A stretch of DNA of 64,000 nt. Source: Tubiluchus corallicola (lineage: Eukaryota; Priapulida; Priapulimorpha; Priapulimorphida; Tubiluchidae). The notes under the pieces are model-generated. The model was not told where the DNA came from, made no database searches, and saw only the letters and a program-made list of their open reading frames with translations. Made by a program: the position numbers and the translations under genes. Where the stretch lies: the NCBI GenBank assembly GCA_030141605.1, contig JAQGDQ010000089.1:310001-374000 (forward strand). The letters run 5' to 3'. Positions 34,263-45,514 of this stretch are shown here, one piece after another (the first letter of the stretch is position 1; each line of letters starts with the position of its first letter).

Positions 34263-36850
34263 CACTGGTTAGTGGGAAAAGTACAGTTCATTGATACAGC
34301 TCAGGCAAATGTATTAATGTTAAAATCAACACAGCTCGGTCGTCACTTCACAGTTTCTTCGACAAAATTAAGAGAAGATGTTAGGAGCAAAAGAGTAATA
34401 CAAGTAAGGGGAGGCTATATTTACCTGATAAATTTAATGAAAGAAAGAAGAGATTTAATGCAAACGTAATTTGATAATGAGAAACGGCGATGAAAAAACA
34501 AGTATTTTTTGGAATAATTAACTTTTACGGTTCTAAGTGTGACAGGAAGCCAGTTGCTCCGAGTCATAGCTGCATGAGCGACAACATCATTAAGACCATC
34601 AAATGTTACTGTGGATCCTAGGATAATACAAATCTGTTGAATTCGTGTAGAACTGCATGCCTTACATTTTCTGAAAAGAGATACAATCATTAACCTCAGG
34701 ACCCCAGGAGAAGAGTTCACCTCCTTCCGGAAATGCAAACACGAGACGAAAAGTCTCGGATCTCTTGCTAAACTTTTTTCTTCAACTATACAAAGTAGGA
34801 TATTGGTGTAAAAACTTTTATAATCTTTTTACGGTTCCAGAGCAGTGAATTTAGTGCAATGTTTACGACTGACAGTGATTTATAGAAGAGCGGAGAAGGC
34901 AGGAAATCTTGATGTCTACCAAGAAGCGTTTACAAGTCTGCGAATCTGACACGATCTCTGAAGGAAGAAGTCTCTTAATGAAGCCAGTAGGGCATACTGA
35001 GAAGAGACGGGTTATTCCAGGAAAATTACTGGCGAATTCACTAGTAATGTACTGTTTGTATGAAGACTTTTTCTATATGACTACTGACTGAGAGTATTGC
35101 ATTCCTACAACGTTTTAAACATTATAGTGAAACCTGCTCCAAACGGTCAGATGGATCTTTATAACATCGTTGGTGCTTCAGTTTGGGATTGACGCCCACC
35201 AGTACAGCCACTGTACTGCACAAACTTTTTAAAAATAGACATAAACTAGCCCAACTCGATTCAGTTTTTCCTTTCTTTTCTTTTCCACTACCTTTATACT
35301 TTCTTCTCTCCTAAATCCAAATGCACCAAGAAGAAGTTGACAGGGTCTTATTATTGTAGCTAAATGGTCTTTAGCGCCAGAAATTCTGTGTCAATGCAAA
35401 TAAATTATTTCATGCGCAAACCCAAGCAATCGTAATAGTGTTAGTTACCCCTGTACATTTAACCTATAATAGTCACATGTGTAAAGAGATTTACCGTATA
35501 TTAATCATGTGCTACTGCAACCTGTAAACTACCTACAGAACGATGCTACTCAAGCAAGGTTGCCAGTTGCAGCACTTTACAAAAGGAAGTTAACAAGTTG
35601 GGCTCATAAAATGATACGTGCACAGTGTATTTAACTGAATTAATCTGGTAATCTAGGACACAAGCTGACTTTTTCCCCTTCTACATATGATCGAGTTTAT
35701 TGTTTCACTGAGATAAGGTATTACGCTGAGCAAATCACACTTTCTTCAGGGTCCAAAATAAAATTATCATTGATATTACTGTACGCAGCTAAATCTTACC
35801 TACACAGGTAAGACAACAAAATAGGAAAGCTAACCTCGTAAAAAACAGGCCCTATTTGTTTTATTCCAACAGGCACATTCATGGGACTACTCTAACTAAT
35901 GCTAAGCTTATAACATCCCACATAGAACATATCTGGCGTGGGCCCCCAGACCATGGACATTAGCTATCTATAAATATCAACTTTATTTTCTGAGTGGCCA
36001 TTTGCCTGGCTGCGGCCAGAGAAATGTATACACAACTAGATGCACATGTCAAACACGGAAGAAAACGGCTGTAATGTATCGGTTACTATCCGCCCGGGTT
36101 TCCACCAGTGAAATTTTCTAGTTGTTACACAGCACGTCAAGAGCTCTAGGAGTAGGTTTAATTTGGTGTTTTGACAGTGTACAACTGCTTTGAGGCTGTT
36201 TGAAAAAGTGTTAAGCGATTGAACAGATCCGTCGTCGAAATAGTGGCCATGACTTCCTTAGTTTGCAAGCAATGCACTATTTTCGTTCTTGCACTAGCAA
36301 TTTAAAACTTACTAGGTCTAAATTATGTATGTTCTACAACTACGTAATAAAGTAATTGTCTAAGATTCAGAATTCTTGTGTAGGTTGTCTAGTGGCAACG
36401 ACAAGGCTTTATGTAAAAACTGGTTAATGGCATTATTCAGCAATGGCTCACAGGAGTAAATAGACTAAGCTGTTGCTTCAAAACTATAATTTTGTCATGA
36501 ACGGTTTAACATTCTGCAGTCCACATTAATAGTATACACGATTCTGTGTTAAAAGAGTTTTGGTATACATTCTAGTTTCAGTTCTTTACCTGGCTTTTTT
36601 CTGCCTCATTCTACCATTCTCTAAACTAAACTTTTTATTAGTAAACAAAAGTGAAACTGACGTGTTGCACTCCTCTCTAGTAAACACTACGTTTTTGCAG
36701 TCTCCCTTTTCCTGCTGACTTAGTAGCACCACATCATCCGGGGAGTTCCCTCAATGCAGCTGTCGTTTTTGTCTGTCTGGCTAGTCTGCAGGCTTGCAGC
36801 TGTCACGGGGGTGAAATAATTTCGTTATGAGGTACAAATTGCACGACAAA
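34263..36850. other. Intronic stretch, nothing recognised
   Basis: No exon, RNA gene or repeat boundary was recognised. A charged frame at 34909-35091 lacks motifs and splice context. Confidence 0.45.
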
Positions 36851-36851
36851 C

Positions 36852-36896
36852 GATGCACGCGAACACGTGTGCACGCAAGCACGCATGCGCACGCGA
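36852..36896. other. Alternating purine-pyrimidine (Z-DNA prone) tract
   Basis: GATGCACGCGAACACGTGTG continuing into CACGCAAGCACGCATGCGCACGCG is an almost uninterrupted purine/pyrimidine alternation rich in CG and CA, in an otherwise AT-rich region. Such sequence is Z-DNA prone as a general rule. Confidence 0.6.
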
Positions 36897-39779
36897 GGTC
36901 TAACTGCTTCCACCAGCAAGGTGTGAGAAAACACTGGTAATTAAAATGTTTAAAAGTGTGAAAAGTAACAAATGTTGTGGTTAAAAAAGGATATGTGTCA
37001 ACGCTTTGAATAAAAATACGCAGGTGTGAACGATAATAAACAAGCACTCATCACTTTCCTTCGCTATTACTTCATGATATATTGATGTAAGTAACAAAAG
37101 TAACACAAGTACCTTTTGCTACTTGTAGCAACTAACACCGAACTACTTGTACAACAAAACTTAACAGAGCTTTGATTTTGGTATATTTTCATACTAGAAC
37201 TAGAACTGCATTTTCACCTATAAACAATTGCTTAAATTGAATGTGCACTTCAACCGATTAGTGCAAAGTGCTCTCAGGGACTACTACATTTGCTAAAATA
37301 ATGTTGGTTTTTCTCAGGATATACCTGTTCTTCTTTAACATTAAAGCATTTAATTGCTTATAATCTTAATTTTAAGAATATCAATTAATGTTTGAAGGAA
37401 CAACTATGTTCTTTTAGTCAGTAAAGGAATTCTGGTCAGCCTTCTTGTCAGTTAGGCTTGTTTCAATGTTGGCGAAACAAGTTAGAAGAATTCAGTAATT
37501 CTGACAGGGGGACGGACGCTCACAATTTGAACGCCCATTCTTCCACTAATGACGTTTATAAAATCGGCTGAAAAAAGTAGGACACTATCAATTTCGGCCT
37601 AAAGTGTAATAAGTTTGCACGAACGTTAAGTAAGCTGCGGAAGTTCGAATTTAACCTTACACAAAGTCACGATGCGCCTAGCAGAAGTCGCGAAGTCCAC
37701 CAGTTACGTCACAATTTCCAAGTGAATGGCAGCAACCACCACACCTGATAATTTTTATACAGCGGTAGTATAAATTAACTTTATACTTTGTAAACAGTTC
37801 TTTTTGCAAATTTCTTTCAAATTCTTTGTTATATTTTTCTAAGTTTAACTGATAAAATAAACCCAATATTCTAAGTGATTTGTCTTTTCCTTTAACTTAA
37901 ATTGCTAGTAAAATGAATGGTACTGATTTCATATATACAAATCTGAATCCTGCAAGACGAAATCCAACATTTAACAATGGGCCTTACTCAGATAGGTTAT
38001 AAGTGGCGAAGACGGGACATGACTCCATATCAGACAATTGCATTTAAGATGAGCCACTGACTTTTGTCGTTTAAAAACTAAAAGTCATTATTTAGGTACT
38101 AGTTATATACACAACAATTATGAACAATATGCAAAAATACGTATTTTTCAGGAAAAAAGAAAAAGACTGAACTTTCCTACTATAACAATACTGATTCGGT
38201 GTAGTCAAACTGGGGTATCCTTACCACCCCCCTTGTTGGCGTGGGACACAAGGTCGCGGCTATTGAACACAAGAGAACAAAATATCGAAAGCTGTGTCTT
38301 TGACAGGAAGACATCAACATAATTTCCGCTCGAGTAAACTGTAGAAATTGTTTGCAACAATAGTACAAGAGCCGGCGGTACCGGCAAACACAGTGAACCA
38401 CTAGTCAACAAAGGAGCTAATGTTGATCTTTTACAACAAAAGGTTATAACTGTCATTTAAAGAAATTTTGAATATATGCATTTGAATTATAAGTTGTCAA
38501 AAAGATTAACTGCTACATAATTATAGGTACTACACTTGTTGTGGCTTGCAAGATGTTGATCACATTCAAGTTTTAGAATCATTAATTAGAACATGACTTA
38601 CGCCTTCGTGCTTACAGGTAGTGTAAAACAACTTTTACTCTAAGCTAAAACAACGTCTCTATGGAAAAATCGACTTGTATCTGAGGTAACGAAGCAACTG
38701 GCATAATATATTTAAAAAAGTAAACAAAACTTTTGTAATTATTTGCCCTTTGTTTGAGAATTTTACAGTGGCTCTTGTACAAAACCAAAATCTGCAGTAA
38801 TTTTTTATGTGTTTGTTCTTCTGAAAGCTTGTTTTCGTCATTTTTGCGCACTGGTCAAAATTGAAACAAAAGCATGTATAGCAGAAGCAGATGCGCACAC
38901 AAGAAGCAAGCACTTTGTTTATTAGTTACTCGGAGAATAGGCGCATGGGGCTTAATATTACGTATCATCCATAATAACGTTTATTCCTTACCAACATTGC
39001 TAGTGCATTGTCAGCTCATCAGCCAAAAACAAGCTGTTAAATGTAATCATAAGGTAAATATTGTTAATCTGTAAATAAATTACAAAGTACTGAATCTATA
39101 TACCGTTTAACATGTAAAAACATATAGAGCGCCCGAGGTTTAAACATAACTTGGGATGTAGCCGTATCTTAAACCCAGAGGAAGTTAATATTTATTAATT
39201 AGCACATACAGAATGTTATCAATTATCAAGCAAAACCGAAACAAGTTTATGTCCAAAACTGTTTACTTTGCGTGCGTGTGGGTCATCAACGAAAGATTTT
39301 GCTGGCCTATTGACCACTAGCTCTGTTCAAGGACACGCACTCACCTCAGAGGGCAAGAAGTTTAAGAACTAACAGGTAACTGAGCACTATAGGTGGTCGC
39401 AGGATACACGACTGTGGCGTCCCTAATAACATTTTACAGTAATTCTATGCTTTAATCAGTTGATGCAAGGTTGGGAGATGCGCGTTTTTGTTTCACTGAC
39501 AAAGACCAAGTAGTTCTTGAACCACATTAACCATAGTTAAAATACAAAGAGAAAAAATCACAAATTTCATTCACAAGCGTTGCATCACGACATGACAACA
39601 AACAGCATCTCACTTGAATAAATAATCATTTATTATGTCGTGAATTTGTGTAAACAACAGCAACTATCATAATCATGTATGTGGTTACTAAACAGCCAGT
39701 GATAGCTAAAATTCTGCTACCTTTTAGTTACAAACTTGTATCATTCGCTTTAGGAAAGTTTAGTCACGTTCAAACAGAT
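36897..39779. other. Intronic stretch, nothing recognised
   Basis: A small inverted repeat around 37446-37476 (CTTGTTTC / GAAACAAG) was the only structure seen. Confidence 0.45.
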
Positions 39780-40384
39780 TTTCATTCAATATAATCAAAA
39801 TCAAGATGAAACCACACACACAAGTGGCATGACTAACTGTATAACTGCAACTGCATATTATTACCAATTGAAAGACAGAGCCGCTATCTGAACTAACATT
39901 AAAACGTAAGATTTTTTTAGATACCAACTTTAACACACAAACCTACTGCAAAACAATCATGCATAAGGTCACCATTGCCAAAACCTCAGATAAAGTAGGT
40001 AAACTCAGACTAGATAAAGTCACAAAATGAAGAATTAACCATAAAATTACCAATTCCTAAGTTCTAATACACAAAATAAAGTCACAAACTGCAGTACACA
40101 ACCACATACAACATCAATAATCACAAGACATAATCCCACATGCAATGTTACAAACTCCAAAAGATAGCCACTCTAAGAGACAACATCACGTGATGTCACC
40201 TAATAAAACACAAGAACAAATACGGTCGCCAACTCCACGCCACAACTTCATATAAAGTCACCACTCACTGTTTGCAATGACACAAGCTTACCGATAAAAA
40301 TCATAGAATCACACAATGTAAGATACAACAACAACTACATATCCGCTCACAAACAACACCTAACATACACCCACAAGGCAAAGT
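39780..40384. repeat. C/A-rich, G-poor decayed flank of the 48 bp minisatellite
   Basis: The plus strand is markedly C/A-rich. It holds loosely repeated phrases (AAAGTCACAAA, AAGGTCACCA, CTACA, ATACA) at irregular spacing that echo the neighbouring array's AAGGTCACAATCTC. It reads as an older part of the same array eroded by mutation. Confidence 0.5.
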
Positions 40385-40910
40385 GAAAAGCTCAAGGAAC
40401 AATTACAAGTAAGGTCACAGTTTGAAGATACAAGTACATGTATCATACAACTACAAGTAAGGTCACAACCTCAAGATACAAGTACAATTATATCATACAA
40501 CTACAAGTAAGGTCACAACTTAAGATACAAGTACATGTTTCATACAACTACAAATAAGGTCACAATCTCAAGATACAAATACACGTATCATACAACTATA
40601 CGTAAGATCACAATCTCAAAATACAAGTACATGTATCATACAACTACAAATAAGGTCACAATCTCAAGATACAAGTACACGTATCATACAACTACAAGTA
40701 AGGTCACAATCTCAAGCTACAACTACAGGTATCATGCAACTACAAGTAAGGCCACAATCTCAAGATACAAGTACATGCATCATACAACTACAAGTAAGGT
40801 CACAACTTAAGATACAAGTACATGCATCATACAACTACAAGTAAGGCCACAATCTCAAGATACAAGTACATGCATCATACAACTACAAGTAAGGTCATCA
40901 ATCCAAAGAT
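40385..40910. repeat. 48 bp minisatellite, about 11 units
   Basis: Units consist of ACAACTACAAGTAAGGTCAC, then AATCTCAAGATACAAGTACA, then TGTATCAT, repeated with few changes and occasional loss of a few bases. Because 48 is a multiple of three and the unit has no stop in one frame, a 16-residue peptide repeat appears open (40535-40810); there is no evidence that it is translated. There are no unique spacers, so this is not a CRISPR. Confidence 0.93.
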
Positions 40911-41078
40911 ACAACCTCGAAACAAAGGTGCCAGCTCTAAGTGCCAGCTGTAAAACAATCACCAACTCCAAGGCACACCGTTATTTGATCTGAGACAAAA
41001 CCATGATACTTAACTGTCACATAGGTTAACGTAAGTGCTTCCAAGTTATCGTTTACACAGTGTGCGACTTTTTTTCAG

Positions 41079-41489
41079 ATGCTTTATAAAAATAGGACTT
41101 CGTTAGAAGAGAACAAAAAGCTCACGAGAAGGGACGGGGATGATGTGAGAGACGATCGAAATATGAAAGAATGGCGCACAGAGACAGTTGTAACTGTAGC
41201 ACGGTTTTTGCTACATGATAAATGGGAAGGGTTAATTACTGATAACACATCACGCGTCAACTTTTTGTCTAACACAATCGCGTATGCGGGTAATTTATCA
41301 CTCAAAAACTCGGACAGATGGCAAGGCTCAACAGATCCCGAATTCTCGCCAAGAATCTGTGCCTTGAACCGCAGGATTCATAGGTTATCTAGTGAAATGT
41401 TGAGTCTGGTCGGTTTGAAGGCTGATTCACCACTGTACAATGTTTGTCCGGCCATGTACGCAGGGTTATGGTTGCTTCTACTGTACTAG
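41079..41489 (+). CDS. Unidentified 136-codon exon or ORF candidate
   Basis: ATG directly follows a strong acceptor (GACTTTTTTTCAG, ending 41078), and the frame runs 136 codons to TAG. The composition is protein-like: an acidic/basic N-terminal third (RRDGDDVRDDRNMKEW), a middle with KWEGLI and DRWQGSTDPEFSP, two Cys, and a short hydrophobic C-terminus (AGLWLLLLY), which could be a membrane tail or GPI-type signal. I do not recognise a family. It is antisense to, and inside, the ADAMTS intron. In AT-rich DNA one frame of this length per window is near what chance could give, so support is moderate. If real it is most likely a terminal exon. Confidence 0.35.
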   Translation: MLYKNRTSLEENKKLTRRDGDDVRDDRNMKEWRTETVVTVARFLLHDKWEGLITDNTSRVNFLSNTIAYAGNLSLKNSDRWQGSTDPEFSPRICALNRRIHRLSSEMLSLVGLKADSPLYNVCPAMYAGLWLLLLY

Positions 41490-42516
41490 CCGCATTATTA
41501 TTGTTTTTGCAGCTTCCTAGGGAAAATATGTAGTTATATTTCCAGACTAACCTTTCCAGACTGTGCAACTCTCATTCCAGGACTAATAAAAAAGCAATAA
41601 TAATTGAATCAAACATGTGAACCCCAGAAGCGTCCAGATTTCGTTTAACCTTAACAGATATTTAGTTCTTACGTTAAAACAGGCGAAGCCATTCAAAAGC
41701 TGAAACAAAATACAACAGTGAACAAATACACTTGAGATACAAAAGAATGAATCATCTAGTAGCTGCGAACTGGTTGACAAATCAGCAAAGTGGCGTTTAC
41801 ATAGCAACTGATTTTTTCCCGCAACTATTCCGCACATGGAAACGCATACGCATGCAGATGCTAAGTAAACGCCGCTTAATGAAACAACCAATCACTAATG
41901 AAAGACAATGGCCAAACCGTCCAAACTCCAAAGGTCCTATTCATTGAGAATGCTAAACAACATAGATACGCTTGCGAAGGTTTGGAAATCGTGTGATCAA
42001 AAATCAAAAATCTAGAGGCAAACTCTCCTAAACATGTGAGATTTGACATAAACTGAATTGTAACTATACAGACGAACGACAAGTTTTTCTGAGTCCGCAC
42101 ATTCCAAAAGCCATTAATTGGGCTGTTTAGGCGCCGGCCAAAGAAGGCATGAAATTAACCGAGTGGCGTGGCGCCAAATTCAACTAACTTACAATATCTC
42201 ATTATAGACAACTTATCTATAATGTCTATGATTGATAAAGAGTATGTCAGCTTTGTTGGAAGACGATACATTGCATGCATTGGAGAAGTGATCTCATCGT
42301 GCTGTGCACCCCGTTTGGCGTTTTTAATACGAGTGTATATGTGTGGATACAGCGACGTTTGCGGTTTTTGACAGAGGGTCGTTTGGATACCAGTAAGAAT
42401 TTTCAGACATAGAATGCCACTCATGTCTGCAAGTGTGACGCAGGACGATTGCAAACAAAGAGATTTCGACAAATGTTTCGGATACTTCTAGTACTGACTT
42501 ACGTTATTAATTCTGC
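41490..42516. other. Intronic stretch, nothing recognised
   Basis: Frames on both strands at 41583-42472 lack motifs. Confidence 0.45.
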
Positions 42517-42524
42517 CATTCTTT

Positions 42525-42798
42525 CAGTGCCTGATTTAGGTATAAGTTAAATAAGCTACACCTTAGGGCCTCACAATGTACATGGGGCCTCAGGAAGATT
42601 CCAGATTACGTTTTATACTCATTTTTATAATTAAGTAATATTTTAGTCGTAAGATAATTTGTATTGTTCACTTTGCTATTAAATAATGAAATGGCATATA
42701 TACACTTTCAAGTTTTCTGGTAATTGATGTAATTTTAAAAAAGGGGGCCTCATGGCTTTATATAGCTTAGGGCCTCACCGATTCTAAACACGGTACTG
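42525..42798. mobile_element. hAT-type MITE
   Basis: The 274 bp element has ends CAGTGCCTGATTTAG and, inverted, CAGTACCGTGTTTAG. It is flanked by CATTCTTT (42517-42524) and CATTCATT (42799-42806), an 8 bp target duplication matching at 7 positions. An 8 bp duplication with CAG...CTG ends is the hAT signature. Subterminal GGGCCTCA occurs four times (about 42569, 42582, 42747, 42773). No transposase remains. Confidence 0.85.
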
Positions 42799-42806
42799 CA
42801 TTCATT

Positions 42807-43498
42807 ATCAATCATTATCCTAAATTTATTACTCAGGTGAGCAAAATTAACGCGTCTTGTCTTTGAAAAACTCCTTGTCTTCATAAAGTTTACTCACTCG
42901 GAATCCCTCTTAAGTTACGTAGGCTACAGATAAACGCCAGTAATACCCTTTAAATACTTTTTTACATAAAAGATTAATTTGAATCACCCAATCGATAAGG
43001 CAGCAATTTGTTCGGGAATGCATTGCTTGATTACTTTTTTGGCTAGTCCTAAATACTCGACACAGGTCCATCGTGCTAAGGTTTACGTTGACCCGAAAAT
43101 TTCGTTAGGGCTGCAGTTGTGAAAATATTAACGTTTACATGAGTATAATGAAACGCTTTGCAGGCGGTCATAAATTCTCTCCTTCAAGAGCTGCAATGTG
43201 AAAGAAGAAAGAGAGACCGCAGGAAGAGATCATTCAAACAATGATAACAGTAGTGCATGTTTAAACAAGGCATTCAAGCCTTCAAGACCCTCCGCTATGC
43301 AGAAGGTTCCAGCAGTAGAAACACCACGAAGAAGCTACATTAGCTAATGCAATAATATAAACTCAAAGCCTCTTCGTCAATTTCAATTCCTTAGTGCTCT
43401 GAAATAGTTCTTACTATTCACTGATGATAGACAAACGCTGATGATAAATTTTCTATTTCGAATAATAATTTGCAGAGTCGCATTAATTTTTGGTCAAG
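42807..43498. other. Intronic stretch, nothing recognised
   Basis: No feature recognised. Confidence 0.5.
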
Positions 43499-43590
43499 CC
43501 CGTGCAAACCATATTGTGGTCGGGTAAATCACAATGTGCCCGTGCAAACCATATTGTGGTCGGGCAAATCACAATGTGCCCCTGCAAGCC
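43499..43590. repeat. 40 bp tandem repeat, 2.3 units
   Basis: GCCCGTGCAAACCATATTGT with GGTCGGG(T/C)AAATCACAATGT is repeated exactly at 43499 and 43539 with one difference, then a partial third unit. Confidence 0.95.
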
Positions 43591-45050
43591 CATGCACCCG
43601 TGAAACGGTGTGAGCCCAATGACGTCACATCCGGCGTGCTGCTGGCAGGAATTCCTTTGCGGTAAACACACAATCTTATGTTAACCAGTGCCACCTTGAC
43701 GCTTGCATCAACTAGGCTGATGACCGGGAGATTTCACTACACTGCATGTGTATCTCATTCACAGCCATCAGCGGCAGGTCACATTTGGTCCAGAGCAGCG
43801 AGTCAGAAGCGTAGAAAGTTTGCAGGGGTCGACAAGTTCCAAATGGAATTGCACCTTGATTTCTGCCGTTCATCCACTCGTGAAACCGCAAATCAGCAAT
43901 GAAAGCAAACACATAGAGCACCTGTTATGCCAAGTAAATAAAAAAACGCACCTGCATCACAATTTAGCACAATGTTTCGGTGCAACCTTTTGAAAACAAA
44001 TTTTTAAGTCTATGCGAGTCACGCTGAGTAGTACACGTTAAACTTAAAACCTGATGTGATACTTTACGATTTACGACCTCAACGGTGTGCGAGGAAATTT
44101 ATCCTAATTGTATAAAAGATTTATATAAGAAAGTATAGCTTAGCCAATGAGTCCAAATGTCCATTGACAAAAGGAAAATATTATTGTAATAATAATTAAG
44201 CTTGATTATTATAATTATTGTAGAATTAACTGAACCGGGGAATATATACCTTGTGCTGATTACAGGTGCGATGTGTTTTTTTTATAACTGACAAACTTCT
44301 GCATAGAATGCGTGAACATTCAACTTTTTGCTCTCCCGTAACATTGTTTACGTTTTAGAGCACGTATACGACAATCAACAACTATTAAAAAGTTTCTAGG
44401 TTACCACATTGCCTACCCTGGCCAACTCAGAACAACATGACCAGAGTTACATACCAGGAATCATTCGATCATGTCTTGTCCAGTGCGCGGAATTTGGACT
44501 GGACACTGTTTTAATTTGACATGACAAGTCCAACATGCAATCAAGATGTTCATCTGGTCCAGTTACAGGGAGTTAGTGTAATCCAACATGAGACTGGTAT
44601 GTAGAAACACGACTGCTTTGACCACAATGTCCAAAGGGAGTATCAATAAAGAATAGTGCGCATCCTTTATTAGCGTATGCACTATGCACTGAATTATGCT
44701 CAGATACTAACACCAAACATTTTGTAATTTTTTGTCCAGTATTTGTGAATCTTCACAAGAACTGTGACTCCTATACAAAGCTGATTATCTGACCCAAAAG
44801 CTGGGGATACCAGGTATTTTGGAGAGAGTAAGAGAGGAGGAGAAGAGAGAAAAATAGTCTGTTAGGTGCCGTGACCACTAGACAACCATATCTGCAGCAT
44901 GAAGAGGGAAAGAAAGACTCATGGGAAGGTAAGGAGCAAACAGATGAATGGAAAAGGCAGTATTCTTACAGGATGATGGACACAAATGAATGAAAATGCT
45001 AAATTATTAAATGTTATTTTTTTCGCAAAGCCAAAAAATACGAGAAACGT
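43591..45050. other. Intronic stretch, nothing firmly recognised
   Basis: A GC-richer patch at 43620-43900 is open in several frames on both strands without motifs. Near 44440-44600 a fold-back is visible: ACATACCAG / CTGGTATGT outside and GTCCAGT / ACTGGAC inside. A 14-mer AT palindrome lies near 44188-44222. Confidence 0.45.
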
Positions 45051-45131
45051 TTAAGAGTTCCACGTGTGTGCATTAGGTATGAGGTCAATGATGACAATTA
45101 TAATTGTAATTATAATTAAGAAAATACTTAC

Positions 45132-45514
45132 CAAACCATGACATAAGCTCACTGCCACTTGTGAGTCACTATCAGATTCTATTGCACCCGTGTAAAAACA
45201 ATGAGACAAGTTCCCCTCGGGTGCGTCTTCTCCACGAAATATCCACGTAACATTGTTGTCCCTTTGTTGCACCACAAAATTTGGCGCTATGAAATCGTTA
45301 AAAGGCACAAGGTTCAACTTAAACTTCTGCCCGAAAGCTTCAAATATAAAATTGGCAGTACTTGAAGCACTTTCATGAGCGGAACTGTCGCTTAGGCTGC
45401 GACGGCGACGACAATGGTAGTGTTGGTTATCGGACATTGGCTTTCCTTCGGCGTCCACACGGATTGGTATAGTGATTTCATAGTCATCAGTGTCATCGAG
45501 GTTCAACATAAATT
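45132..45514 (-). CDS. ADAMTS-family metalloprotease, prodomain exon (first of two found)
   Basis: The 383 nt exon encodes the proximal reprolysin (M12B) prodomain: DYEITIPIRVDAEG near the start, a basic RRRR run, AFGQKFKLNLVPFNDFIAPN in the centre, then HCFYTGAIESD and SQVAVSLCHGL at the end. The CFY.G block and the (A)LS.C.GL block are diagnostic of ADAM/ADAMTS prodomains; the (Y)E(I/L)..P.RVD..G start and the L.AFG..F.L.L spacing point to ADAMTS. The acceptor is TTACTTTATTTTAG (ending 45515) and the donor TTTG/GTAAGT (45131). The frame needs one base from an upstream exon, so the in-frame ATG at 45507-45509 need not be the start. A predicted signal peptide is absent here and should lie upstream. 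Secreted extracellular-matrix protease is the family role; the exact paralogue is not determined. Confidence 0.95.

Larger units (their letters stand above)
27734..45131 (-). other. 17.4 kb intron of the ADAMTS gene
   Basis: Bounded by the donor G/GTAAGT at 45131 and the acceptor TTTCAG at 27734 on the minus strand, with matching phases (0/0). It holds microsatellites, minisatellites, tRNA-like sequences, LINE and hAT remnants and one plus-strand exon candidate, listed separately. A short unseen exon inside it is possible but not required by the protein continuity. Confidence 0.8.

Noticed and set aside
40385-40910. CRISPR-like regular repeats
   Set aside because: Head-to-tail 48 bp units without unique spacers in an animal genome; an ordinary minisatellite.
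41079-41489. Glypican C-terminal exon
   Set aside because: A WQG near a possible CWNG position and a hydrophobic tail suggested it, but the conserved cysteines and the Ser-Gly attachment region are absent.
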